Shown in pieces: positions 1 to 7,018 of a DNA stretch of 17,809 nt. The notes under the pieces are model-generated. The model did no database searches. It was given only the letters and a program-made list of their open reading frames with translations, and was not told the origin of the DNA. Source of the stretch: an uncultured Pseudomonadota bacterium (lineage in GTDB: Bacteria > Pseudomonadota > Gammaproteobacteria > Methylococcales > Methylomonadaceae); contig CAJBJW010000073.1 of the NCBI GenBank assembly GCA_903953455.1, forward strand, positions 1 to 17,809. The letters are read 5' to 3'. A program made the translations under genes and the position numbers. Position 1 is the first letter of the stretch, and every line of letters begins with the position of its first letter.

Positions 1-452
1 CCTAAAATGCTTAATTGCTGATGTATATCACTTATTTCCTTACTTAAAATTCGATTTAACTGATGTTGCAGGCTGGGTATCTGAATGCAAAGTTCATTTA
101 ATCGTGATAATGGCAACTCACAAACTGAACTTGTTTCAAGTGCAGTCACGTGATAGCCAAATTTCCCTTCAAAAAGTGCGTCAAGCCCCATGATTTCACT
201 GGGCAGATAAAATCCCATTGTTTGTTCAACACCTTGTTCATTAGTAATAAATCGACGAAAAGACCCCGATTTGACAGCAAACAAGCTCATACATTTATCA
301 TTTTTGACATACAAGGTTTCCCCCGTTTGCAATAAACGGTTTTTTCTAATAATAATTTCTAATGTTTCAATTTCACTAATATCCAGCCCATGAGGTAAAC
401 ATAAATCCGATAATCTACAATCTAAACAGGTTGTAGTGATTGTATTTATCAT
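1..452 (-). CDS. fnr: Fnr-type oxygen-sensing transcription regulator (partial, C-terminus beyond the window edge)
   Basis: Translating the minus strand from the ATG at 450-452 gives 150 codons without a stop, running off the window. The N-terminus has Cys9, Cys12 and Cys18 (C-x2-C-x5-C), followed by a cyclic-nucleotide-binding-like beta-roll with LFAVKSGSFRRF and an ETSSVCELP segment holding Cys111. These four cysteines have exactly the spacing of the [4Fe-4S] ligands Cys20, 23, 29 and 122 of E. coli Fnr, shifted by 11 residues, so this should be a genuine oxygen-labile Fnr and not a Crp. The helix-turn-helix that reads DNA lies outside the window. An in-frame TAG lies upstream with no other ATG, GTG or TTG between, which fixes the start; AAAGG sits 8 bases before it. 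Known role of the family: switching genes between aerobic and anaerobic growth. Whether it regulates its neighbours cannot be seen. Confidence 0.93.
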   Translation of the reverse strand, partial: MINTITTTCLDCRLSDLCLPHGLDISEIETLEIIIRKNRLLQTGETLYVKNDKCMSLFAVKSGSFRRFITNEQGVEQTMGFYLPSEIMGLDALFEGKFGYHVTALETSSVCELPLSRLNELCIQIPSLQHQLNRILSKEISDIHQQLSIL

Positions 453-864
453 AAGAATAGCCTTTATACATGTCGGGACTGAGATTTTACACTAACTTGA
501 TCTGCACTCGAGATAAGAATTGGGTAAATGCAAATGAAAGCGTTTATCGTCAAGTCAAGAAATTATAAATTAGCACAAAAATATGATAATAATAACGATT
601 TTGCATCCAGATTAAATCGTGTAATTTAAACGAATGTTTTTCGTGATTAAAAGATTCGTGAGTTGATCAGCACAAACGCCATAAATTACTCAATATTATC
701 ATTCCGATAATATGTGCAGTGATTCATGACACAGAATGACTAGAATCAGTTGAGCAATTTATTGAGGATAAAATGGATATTTTTTCAGAATAGAATGTAT
801 CACACTTGGAATAAATCAATTTGAACCATCCAATGTCACTGAAATTAAAGAGGATAATCCTTCA
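453..864. other. 412-base AT-rich intergenic gap between fnr and the repeat-protein gene
   Basis: No convincing gene. It must hold the fnr promoter (leftward) and the 3' flank of the repeat-protein gene. Visible structure: a perfect 8-bp inverted repeat at 693-713, a 7-base direct repeat TTCGTGA at 640-646 and 655-661 (15-base period), and a stretch open in frame from 772 to 912 on the plus strand that resembles coding sequence but has no start. A TTGGA-N4-ATCAA match at 806-819 (8 of 10 to an Fnr box) lies too far from the fnr start to be trusted. Confidence 0.6.
693..713. repeat. Perfect 8-bp inverted repeat, 5-base loop
   Basis: ATATTATC (693-700) and GATAATAT (706-713) are exact reverse complements around ATTCC. 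The stem is AT-rich and is not followed by a T-run on either strand, so it is not a standard intrinsic terminator. It could be an operator or a weak mRNA 3' hairpin for the repeat-protein gene that ends at 865. Function unknown. Confidence 0.5.
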
Positions 865-3603
865 TTACAAAATAAAATCTTTTGGAACCAAATCAGTCAC
901 GCCACTAAGTAAAATCGAAAACTCAGGTGCTGTATCGGCGTCTGTACTACCGTAAAGCACACGCGCTTTAACATCAAAACGCAGTTGACCTGTTGCATTA
1001 AAACCAAACGGCACGTTATTACCAATAAACGTAAAGGCTTGGTTTCCAGTTAACGTATCGCTAGCATCAATTGACGATAAATCAATACGATCACCTTCAT
1101 CATGGTGAAAATCGGAGATCGTGTCACGCGTTTTTGATGTAATCCCAGTTTCATCGATCGAGTTAAATTTAAAGAGATCGGCACCAATGCCACCTTTTAG
1201 CGTATCACGCCCAATTCCTCCAACCAACGTATCATCACCATCTAAACCTGATAATTTATCCCCTTTTAGTGTCCCAAGTAAAAAATCTTTTCCTGTTGAG
1301 GATTTAGTACTCAAAACCGTATCAATGGTTATGGGCTTACTCAGCATTTTTTCTTTTGCGCCATATGAATCGGTATAACTTGCTTGTACCGTTATTTTTT
1401 TACCTGCATCAGCAAGCGTTAATATATACATATCCTGCTGGATTTCTGTAATAGGAGCTCCGTCCCGAAACCATGTATAAATAACATCACCCATCCCATC
1501 AATATCGTTTAACGTATTTGATGCAATTAGCGTTTCGGTTGGCAGTGTTTTGCCTGTGATAATTACATCACCAACAGGATTATTATTCGTATTTTCAACT
1601 TTTGAGGTTTCTGAACTTATTACACTTTCAGTAGTACCTTCTTTATCAATATAACTTACCTTCACACTAATCGACTTACTTACATCAGTTTGCGTTAGTT
1701 TATAACTCGGACTCGTCGCACCTGAAATGGCCGCTCCATCACGCAACCAAAGATAATGCATCTCGCCTAAGCCATCGGCATCCGCAAGGGTATTATTTAG
1801 ACTCAAGGTAACTTCCTCTGTAGTCCTGCCAACAATCGATACTGCCCCTGTGGGGAGATCATTTGTATTACCTGCGATAGGTGGTGAAGTTGTTCCTTGC
1901 TCTACAACAGGTGACAACGGAATTCCATTTGATCCATAAGTAATTTTAGCGGCATATTTTGTAGAAACGGCCGATTCCTTGTTACCTAAATTGTCTGTGT
2001 AATCTGCTCTGACAGCAATGATTTTACCCACTTGACTTTGACCAATAACAAAAGTGGAATCTACTGCCCCAAAAATAGGCTTACCCTCGGCTAACCACTG
2101 ATAAGATACATCACTTAGCATGCCATCATCATCTTTTAAGTTATTGTATGCCTTAAGTGTTTCGCCTTGTGCAATAGTTCCTTCAACAATAACGTCACCT
2201 GTCGGTAAATTATTGCTAATTTCCACTAAACTTGTTGAGTTTGATGAAACCGATTCCAGTGTACCACCACCGTCCGTATAACTTGCTTTAACCGTAATTT
2301 TTTTCCCCGTTTGGGCTTTTGCCAACGTAAGTGTTGAGTCGGTAGCACTCGGAATTTCAACGTCATCCGCGTACCATTTGTAGGAAACTGTACCTAATCC
2401 ATCGATATCACCTAATGTATTTGACGCAGTGAGAATTTGCCCCTGTTTAGACACCCCTGCAATCGTAACAGTACCAGTGGGTGCGTCATTTACATTCGTA
2501 ATGACGGACGTTGAATTGGATATGACTGACTCAAGCGTATTTCCGGCATCAGTATAACTCGCCTTGACTGTTACCACTTTACCTACTTGTGCTTGTGTCA
2601 AAGTCAGTGTCAACGTCGTTGCGCCGGCAATTTCAGCGCCGCCTGCTAACCATTTGTATGAAACAACACCAAGTCCATCTAAATCCGCAAGTGTGTTTGT
2701 CGCTGTTAGCGTTTGACCTTGTGTAGGTGTTCCTGAAATCGCGACACTACCTGTAGGAGCGTCATTTACGTTTGTAACCGCTATCGTCTGAGTTGATGCA
2801 ATGGATTCAAGCGTATTGCCGCCATCAATGTAATTTGCTTTAACGTAAATCACCTTACCGACTTGCGCCTGCGTCAATGTATACGCAGATGTTGTCGCTC
2901 CCGAAATTTCAATACCATCCGCTAGCCATTTGTAGGAAACTGTCCCCAATCCATCAGCATCGCCTAAGGTATTGGATGCCGTGAGAACCTGCCCCTGCTC
3001 TGGTTTGCCTGAAATTACTACGCTGCCTGTAGCTACATCATTTACATTCACAATTTCTGCTGTTGCATTCGACATCACTGACTCTGGCGTATTTCCAGCA
3101 TCGGTATAGCTAGCCTTAACCGTAATCACTTTACCGACTTGTGCTTGGGTCAATACAAACGAAGAAGTTGTTGCACCTGCAATTTCAGCGCCACTCGCTA
3201 GCCATTTGTATGACACAACACCAAGTCCGTCGGCATCTGCTAGAGAGTTTGTTGCACTTAACGATTGCCCTTGAGTTGGTGTACCCGAAATGGTCACACT
3301 GCCAGTAGGCGAATCATTCACATTCGCTATCATTACATTCTGTGTTGAACTAATCGATTCAAGTGTATTTTTACTGTCTGTATAACTAGCCTTAACAGTG
3401 ATTACTTTACCCACAAGTGATTGCGTTAACATTAAAGTGGAAAAAGTCGCTCCAGAAATATCAACGCCATTTGCCATCCATTGATAAGTCAAAGCACCTA
3501 TGCCATCCGCATCTTTAATGTCATTGGTAGCTGTGAGTTCTTGCCCCTGCGTTGCAGTACCTGTAAAAACTACGCTACCTGTTGGGATATTATTTGTTGC
3601 CAT
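865..3603 (-). CDS. Type I-secreted repeat protein: eight Ig/cadherin-like repeats, RTX nonapeptides and serralysin-type C-terminal domain (putative adhesin)
   Basis: 912 residues. I start at the ATG at 3601-3603, with GAGG at 3613-3616 as ribosome site; a TTG five codons upstream is the alternative. There is no N-terminal signal peptide. Residues ~6 to ~764 are eight repeats of about 92 residues (the sixth carries a 25-residue linker rich in Pro, Ser and Thr). Each has PTGxV at its start, a DxDG turn, a YxW motif and a VxASYTD-like strand. Then come three nonapeptides (GLDGDDTLV, GGIGRDTLK, GGIGADLFK), which form Ca2+-binding beta-rolls in RTX proteins, and a ~100-residue Peptidase_M10_C-like region with DTISDF and DRIDLSS, ending in DFIL. 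A terminal acidic residue plus hydrophobics is the usual type I secretion signal. There is no HExxH, so this is not a protease. Inference: exported through an ABC/MFP/TolC system not in this window, then acting as surface adhesin or matrix protein. Confidence 0.88.
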   Translation of the reverse strand: MATNNIPTGSVVFTGTATQGQELTATNDIKDADGIGALTYQWMANGVDISGATFSTLMLTQSLVGKVITVKASYTDSKNTLESISSTQNVMIANVNDSPTGSVTISGTPTQGQSLSATNSLADADGLGVVSYKWLASGAEIAGATTSSFVLTQAQVGKVITVKASYTDAGNTPESVMSNATAEIVNVNDVATGSVVISGKPEQGQVLTASNTLGDADGLGTVSYKWLADGIEISGATTSAYTLTQAQVGKVIYVKANYIDGGNTLESIASTQTIAVTNVNDAPTGSVAISGTPTQGQTLTATNTLADLDGLGVVSYKWLAGGAEIAGATTLTLTLTQAQVGKVVTVKASYTDAGNTLESVISNSTSVITNVNDAPTGTVTIAGVSKQGQILTASNTLGDIDGLGTVSYKWYADDVEIPSATDSTLTLAKAQTGKKITVKASYTDGGGTLESVSSNSTSLVEISNNLPTGDVIVEGTIAQGETLKAYNNLKDDDGMLSDVSYQWLAEGKPIFGAVDSTFVIGQSQVGKIIAVRADYTDNLGNKESAVSTKYAAKITYGSNGIPLSPVVEQGTTSPPIAGNTNDLPTGAVSIVGRTTEEVTLSLNNTLADADGLGEMHYLWLRDGAAISGATSPSYKLTQTDVSKSISVKVSYIDKEGTTESVISSETSKVENTNNNPVGDVIITGKTLPTETLIASNTLNDIDGMGDVIYTWFRDGAPITEIQQDMYILTLADAGKKITVQASYTDSYGAKEKMLSKPITIDTVLSTKSSTGKDFLLGTLKGDKLSGLDGDDTLVGGIGRDTLKGGIGADLFKFNSIDETGITSKTRDTISDFHHDEGDRIDLSSIDASDTLTGNQAFTFIGNNVPFGFNATGQLRFDVKARVLYGSTDADTAPEFSILLSGVTDLVPKDFIL
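1312..3588 (-). repeat. Eight tandem ~276-bp coding repeats
   Basis: Repeat boundaries from the translation: 3313-3588, 3037-3312, 2761-3036, 2485-2760, 2209-2484, 1858-2208 (with linker), 1582-1857 and 1312-1581. Units 1-5 and 7 are exactly 92 codons. Repeats 2 and 4 resemble each other most (GVVSYKWLA, TPTQGQ), and repeats 3 and 5 resemble each other most (GTVSYKW, LTASNTLGD). This points to duplication of a two-repeat, 552-bp block. Repeats 6-8 are the most diverged. Confidence 0.9.
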
Positions 3604-3646
3604 AAACACTCGCCTCAATCAATTACTTAATCGCAAAAATAGAGTA

Positions 3647-3708
3647 ACTATAACTAACCTCTCATGGCGAAAAAATGACCGAGCACCAAAAATGTGACCT
3701 AACGCACA
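3647..3708 (-). promoter_or_regulatory. Putative CRP-like box and -10 element for the repeat-protein gene
   Basis: TGTGA-CCTAAC-GCACA at 3693-3708 matches the CRP half-sites TGTGA-N6-TCACA at 9 of 10 positions and sits in A/T flanks like the full consensus. On the minus strand TATAGT (complement of 3647-3652) would be a -10 element with a start near 3640, placing the box centre near -61, the class I position. The -35 region is only a T-run, as expected for an activator-dependent promoter. Inference only; a CRP/Vfr protein is not seen in the window. Confidence 0.42.
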
Positions 3709-4185
3709 CTTTTGAAAAATATATTTTTTAGGTGTACTTTTTATAGTATAATTTTTTAAACAAATATATTAAAATCAACCATGTGAGTTAACTATATAAA
3801 GTAGTTTATTCATTAACGAATAAAACGCATTACATCTCATATCAGGCTAAAAAACTGTTAATTGTTTTATTTTTGCCATCAGTAAAGATAAACTCATCAG
3901 ACATCAAGTGACATAGAAGGAATGACGTTTTTTTATATTTCAAGAAGTAATAGAACGCACAACGAATCAATCTGCAGAAACAAAAAAAGCATAGTGTGTT
4001 TTCCCCCAAGTTAAAGCGTTGAGCAATTTGATGGCTTTTCCAGCCAAGCCTAATGCACAATCTTGGACATCATCTAGTTATTCTGCTGATGCGTTTTTAG
4101 TTGGATTGTGCATTTTTACTACGGCAAAGTGTATTTTGATTACACTGAAGATATGGGAGGGGTGACTTGTGTGTTAATTTAATGG
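3709..4185. other. Intergenic stretch without a convincing gene (part of the 3604-4230 gap)
   Basis: Very AT-rich at 3711-3780, with a TATAAT at 3747-3752 on the plus strand but no good -35. A 72-codon minus-strand frame (3842-4060) has an odd composition (Cys/Phe runs) and no ribosome site; it holds a short stretch reminiscent of a helix-turn-helix (HQIAQRFNLGENTL), not enough to call. Another minus-strand frame at 3967-4113 starts with ATG but is broken by TAA after 11 codons. The stretch may contain a decayed gene or a small RNA gene ending at the terminator at 4186-4219. Confidence 0.5.
4052..4114 (+). repeat. 11-bp inverted repeat with nested stem (possible structured RNA or small palindromic element)
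   Basis: AATGCACAATC (4052-4062) and GATTGTGCATT (4104-4114) are exact reverse complements separated by 41 bases. Inside lies a further CATCA/TGATG pair. The right arm runs into five T (4113-4117), so on the plus strand this resembles a long-loop terminator or the body of a folded RNA. A remnant of a small mobile palindromic element is the other reading. Confidence 0.5.
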
Positions 4186-4219
4186 CATCCCCACTTAAAT
4201 TTAGGCGGGGATGTTTTTT
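4186..4219 (+). terminator. Strong intrinsic terminator, rightward
   Basis: CATCCCC (4186-4192) pairs perfectly with GGGGATG (4207-4213) and is followed at once by six T (4214-4219). The 14-base interior can pair partly (CTTA with TAGG). Oriented rightward it follows no recognisable gene. It also lies 11 bases past the leftward trpC stop and may protect that end, but on the minus strand the stem is followed by CCATTAAATT and not a clean T-run. Confidence 0.75.
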
Positions 4220-4230
4220 ATATTAATGTT

Positions 4231-5037
4231 TTACGCACGCGCAAATAATTCGCGCATTTTCTGTCCTGGATGCTCAACACGCATAAACGCTTCACCCACT
4301 AAAAATGCGTAAACGTCATTTGATAACATCAATTCCACATTTTCACGCGTATGAATACCGCTTTCGGTAATGACTAATCGATCACTTGGAATGGCTTCTT
4401 TTAAATCGAGCGTCATTTGCAAATTGGTTTCAAAAGTACGCAAATTGCGATTATTAATACCAATCAACTTGGTATCGAGCGTTAAAGCACGCGTTAACTC
4501 TTCAGCGCTATGTACTTCAACCAAAACATCCATGCCAAGTTGAGTGGCTAAATTCGCCAGTTCATGCAGTTTTGCATCATCAAGCGCTGCCACAATCAAT
4601 AAAATACAATCAGCACCCAATGAGCGCGATTCATAGATTTGATAAGTATCAATCATGAAATCTTTACGCAACACAGGTAATGGCACGCGGTCATGAACCA
4701 TTTGCAAATACGCTTCAGAGCCTTGAAAAAAGGTTTTATCTGTTAAAATAGAAAGGCAAGTCGCGCCGTTCATTGCATAATCTTGCCCAATATTGACAGG
4801 TTGAAAATCTTCACGAATGACGCCTTGACTGGGTGAGGCTTTTTTGATTTCGGCAATAATAGCGGGGTGTTTATCAATAACTTTACGTTGCAGTGCAGCA
4901 TAAAAACCACGTGGTTTTTCAACGCCAGTGGCGATATCTTGAAGAAGTTCAATAGGCGTTTGTACGCGACGACGCGCCACTTCTTCTTCTTTTTTTGCGA
5001 GGATGGTTTGTAAAATATCTGCAGAAGTTGTGCTCAT
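4231..5037 (-). CDS. trpC: Indole-3-glycerol-phosphate synthase
   Basis: 268 residues, the usual length for a monofunctional TrpC. It closes the indole ring of 1-(2-carboxyphenylamino)-1-deoxyribulose-5-phosphate to indole-3-glycerol phosphate in cytoplasmic tryptophan synthesis. The (beta/alpha)8-barrel signature AEIKKASPSQG is at 62-72. By family alignment the catalytic and binding residues are Glu63, Lys65, Lys125 (LRKDFM), Glu174 (VEVH), Asn195 (GINNRNL) and Ser226 (ESG). I start at the ATG at 5035-5037, giving MSTTSADILQTIL, typical of the family; an in-frame TTG at 5055 would add six residues. Neither start has a clear ribosome site. It stands alone here: trpD, which often precedes trpC in proteobacteria, is not upstream, where a divergent lipoprotein gene begins. 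Confidence 0.97.
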   Translation of the reverse strand: MSTTSADILQTILAKKEEEVARRRVQTPIELLQDIATGVEKPRGFYAALQRKVIDKHPAIIAEIKKASPSQGVIREDFQPVNIGQDYAMNGATCLSILTDKTFFQGSEAYLQMVHDRVPLPVLRKDFMIDTYQIYESRSLGADCILLIVAALDDAKLHELANLATQLGMDVLVEVHSAEELTRALTLDTKLIGINNRNLRTFETNLQMTLDLKEAIPSDRLVITESGIHTRENVELMLSNDVYAFLVGEAFMRVEHPGQKMRELFARA

Positions 5038-5153
5038 AAATAAATTTTTAAACAATAAATTTTAAGAAAGTGTTATTTTAACAGTATTGCGCCCAAAGCA
5101 CGCTTTAGGTTTAAATGAACTGTCCTTTTATATTCTCTAATACGCAAAATTTC

Positions 5154-5765
5154 ATGACCAAAATCTCGTTTTTCATTTTATGTTTACCGATGTATTTACT
5201 GAGTGCATGCAGTTTATTTATGCCACGCGACGCGGTAACTCCAAGAAATACGGAAAATTTATGCGCGGTATTTAAAGAAAAAACGCAGTGGTATCAAGCC
5301 AGTGTGAATGCGTATAAAAAATGGGGTGTCCCTGTGCCGGTTCAAATGGCGATTATGCACCAAGAGTCGCATTTTGTTTCAGATGCGCAGCCACCAAGTG
5401 GGACATTATTAGGGTTTATTCCATGGTTTAGTGCAAGCAGTGCTTATGGTTATCCTCAATCGAAAGATGAAACATGGCGTGATTATCAGCATAAAACGGG
5501 AAATACGTTTGCGCAACGCGATAATTTTTCTGATGCGTGTGATTTTGTGGGATGGTACTCAAATACCAGTTACAAAAAATTAGGGATTCCCAAAACGGAT
5601 GCTAAAAATCTGTATTTAGCGTACCACGAAGGTCACAGCGGATTTCAGAATAAAAGTTATCTTCAAAAACCATGGCTGGTAGGTGTGTCTGGTAAAGTGG
5701 CGCAACGCGCTGAGCTTTTCAAACAACAACTCACCAATTGCAACATTAATAGCACATCAAAATAG
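5154..5765 (+). CDS. Lipoprotein with transglycosylase (SLT-like) domain
   Basis: 203 residues from the ATG at 5154. The N-terminus has Lys3, a hydrophobic run ISFFILCLPMYLLSA and a lipobox LSAC with Cys19, so it should be lipidated and membrane-anchored in the periplasm. The rest resembles proteins annotated as transglycosylase SLT-domain lipoproteins: PVQMAIMHQESHF with candidate catalytic Glu71, an SSAYGYPQ segment, and LAYHEGHSGF near the end. If active it would cleave peptidoglycan glycan strands. An in-frame ATG at 5115 has a weak TTTAGG ribosome site and would give a 216-residue form with an unusually long n-region; I prefer 5154 for its normal signal-peptide length. It is divergent from trpC and first in a tight three-gene run (6 bases to the next gene). 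Confidence 0.8.
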   Translation: MTKISFFILCLPMYLLSACSLFMPRDAVTPRNTENLCAVFKEKTQWYQASVNAYKKWGVPVPVQMAIMHQESHFVSDAQPPSGTLLGFIPWFSASSAYGYPQSKDETWRDYQHKTGNTFAQRDNFSDACDFVGWYSNTSYKKLGIPKTDAKNLYLAYHEGHSGFQNKSYLQKPWLVGVSGKVAQRAELFKQQLTNCNINSTSK

Positions 5766-5771
5766 TTACGA

Positions 5772-6167
5772 ATGACCTATCATTGGTACATTATTCCGTC
5801 ACGGCATTTTACTATTTTAATGAGATGCGTTTATAGCTTAGCGTTACTGGCTTGTTTTATGAATGCACTGTCGTTCATCACGCAAAGTATTCTTGCTTTA
5901 TTTGTCATTTTTCATGGTTGGCGCTATTTCAAATCAAAAGCAACATGGCAACTTTTTTATAATGACGAAAACAACTGGCAAATGACGACTATCGACACGC
6001 AACACAGCATTGAGATTTTGCCTTCAACAGTGATTACAAGACAGATTATTTTTTTACATTATCAATTAAATGGAATCAAGTTTTATCGAATGATAACAAA
6101 AGATGCACTTGTTTCTGATTTAAACAATTATCGACAACTTATTGTTGCACTCAAAACATGCACCTAA
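5772..6167 (+). CDS. YgfX/CptA-like small membrane protein
   Basis: 131 residues. Two hydrophobic segments (about 14-32 and 34-50) precede a cytoplasmic tail with FHGWRYFKS, WQLFYNDENNW, a strand with IEILPSTVI and a C-terminal SDLNNYRQLIVALKT. This layout (two transmembrane helices, a W-x-L strand, then a D-L-x-x-x-R-x-L end) and this length match the YgfX family. E. coli YgfX (CptA) is normally encoded beside SdhE (CptB) and was described as a membrane toxin affecting cell division. No sdhE is adjacent here. The gene starts 6 bases after the lipoprotein stop and ends 10 bases before the MOSC gene, so it is probably co-transcribed. The family call rests on pattern and is moderate; otherwise it is a hypothetical two-helix membrane protein. 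Confidence 0.55.
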   Translation: MTYHWYIIPSRHFTILMRCVYSLALLACFMNALSFITQSILALFVIFHGWRYFKSKATWQLFYNDENNWQMTTIDTQHSIEILPSTVITRQIIFLHYQLNGIKFYRMITKDALVSDLNNYRQLIVALKTCT

Positions 6168-6177
6168 CTAAACTATC

Positions 6178-7005
6178 ATGACAACACTAACATTAAGTGA
6201 CATCTTTATTTATCCTGTTAAATCACTGGGCGGCTTTCGAGTTGAAAAATGGGAAGTCGTCAGCACCGGGCTAAAATATGATCGACAGTGGATGTTGATT
6301 GATGAAAATGGGCACTTCCTCAGCCAGCGAAAATTAGCCGAAATGGCGTTGATTCAAACGCAAATCACACATAATGGGTTAATTATCTCTGCACCACTGC
6401 AAGAAGATTTAATTCTATCGCTAACACCAGTACTGGGTGAAGTGTTGCAAAGTACTATTTGGGGCGATTCTTGCTCGGCGCATCATATTTCAAAAACAGC
6501 CGATGCATGGTTTAGTCGCTTTTTGAAAATACCTTGTCATTTAGTTTATCTACCAACGCAAACAAAGCGCGGTGTTGATTTAATGTATGCAAATGAAAAG
6601 GACCAGGTGAGTTTTTCAGATGGCTTCCCCTTTTTAATTGCCTCTAAAAATTCGTTAAACCATTTAAATCAATCACTACAAACGCCAATTGAAATGGTAC
6701 GTTTTCGTCCAAATTTAGTCATTGATGGATGTGGTGCGTACGACGAGGATACGTGGCGTGAAATGTCGATTGGAAACATTAATTTTAGGCTACCAAAGCC
6801 ATGCTCACGTTGCGCTATTCCAGGAATAAACCCACAAACAGCGCAACATGAAAAAGAACCACTCACCGTATTGAGCCAACTGCGCAAATGGCAAAATAAA
6901 ACGTATTTTGGTCAAAATGCACTACATAATCAATCCGGTGAATTAAACGTAGGTGATAAAATAACGGTGAATCTCATTGGCGATAAACAGCCACCAATTT
7001 CTTGA
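6178..7005 (+). CDS. MOSC-domain protein with N-terminal beta-barrel (YcbX-like)
   Basis: 275 residues. The N-terminal MOSC_N beta-barrel shows IYPVKSLGG (11-19) and YDRQWMLID (34-42). The MOSC domain shows FPFLIAS, RFRPNLVIDG (176-184) and KPCSRCAIPGINPQT with Cys209 and Cys212; in the mARC/YcbX family a cysteine in this region binds the molybdenum cofactor. YcbX of E. coli reduces N-hydroxylated compounds such as 6-hydroxylaminopurine, with an electron-transfer partner. E. coli YcbX has a C-terminal ferredoxin domain; this protein ends right after the MOSC fold, so it would need a separate reductase. Third gene of the lipoprotein-YgfX run, convergent with glgA with only 13 bases between stops and no evident terminator. 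Substrate unknown. Confidence 0.9.
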   Translation: MTTLTLSDIFIYPVKSLGGFRVEKWEVVSTGLKYDRQWMLIDENGHFLSQRKLAEMALIQTQITHNGLIISAPLQEDLILSLTPVLGEVLQSTIWGDSCSAHHISKTADAWFSRFLKIPCHLVYLPTQTKRGVDLMYANEKDQVSFSDGFPFLIASKNSLNHLNQSLQTPIEMVRFRPNLVIDGCGAYDEDTWREMSIGNINFRLPKPCSRCAIPGINPQTAQHEKEPLTVLSQLRKWQNKTYFGQNALHNQSGELNVGDKITVNLIGDKQPPIS

Positions 7006-7018
7006 TTAAACGTTCACA

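Noticed and set aside
806..819. TTGGA-ATAA-ATCAA as an Fnr box
   Set aside because: Two mismatches in one half-site, and it lies about 350 bases upstream of fnr and at the 3' end of the repeat-protein gene, so position does not support a regulatory role.
865..1500. The C-terminal domain taken as evidence for a metalloprotease
   Set aside because: The Peptidase_M10_C-like region is a secretion and calcium-binding module; no HExxH zinc site exists anywhere in the protein.
1312..3588. Tandem repeats as a CRISPR array or non-coding satellite
   Set aside because: The 276-bp period is in frame, codes for a conserved 92-residue domain, and has no spacer/repeat structure.
3500..3697. 65-residue plus-strand frame over the repeat-protein start
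   Set aside because: Antisense shadow of the repeat protein's first repeat; no ribosome site and no family resemblance.
3842..4060. 72-residue minus-strand open frame as a gene
   Set aside because: Starts with a non-ATG codon, lacks a ribosome site, has Cys/Phe-rich, low-complexity-like composition and no recognisable family; kept only as a possible remnant.
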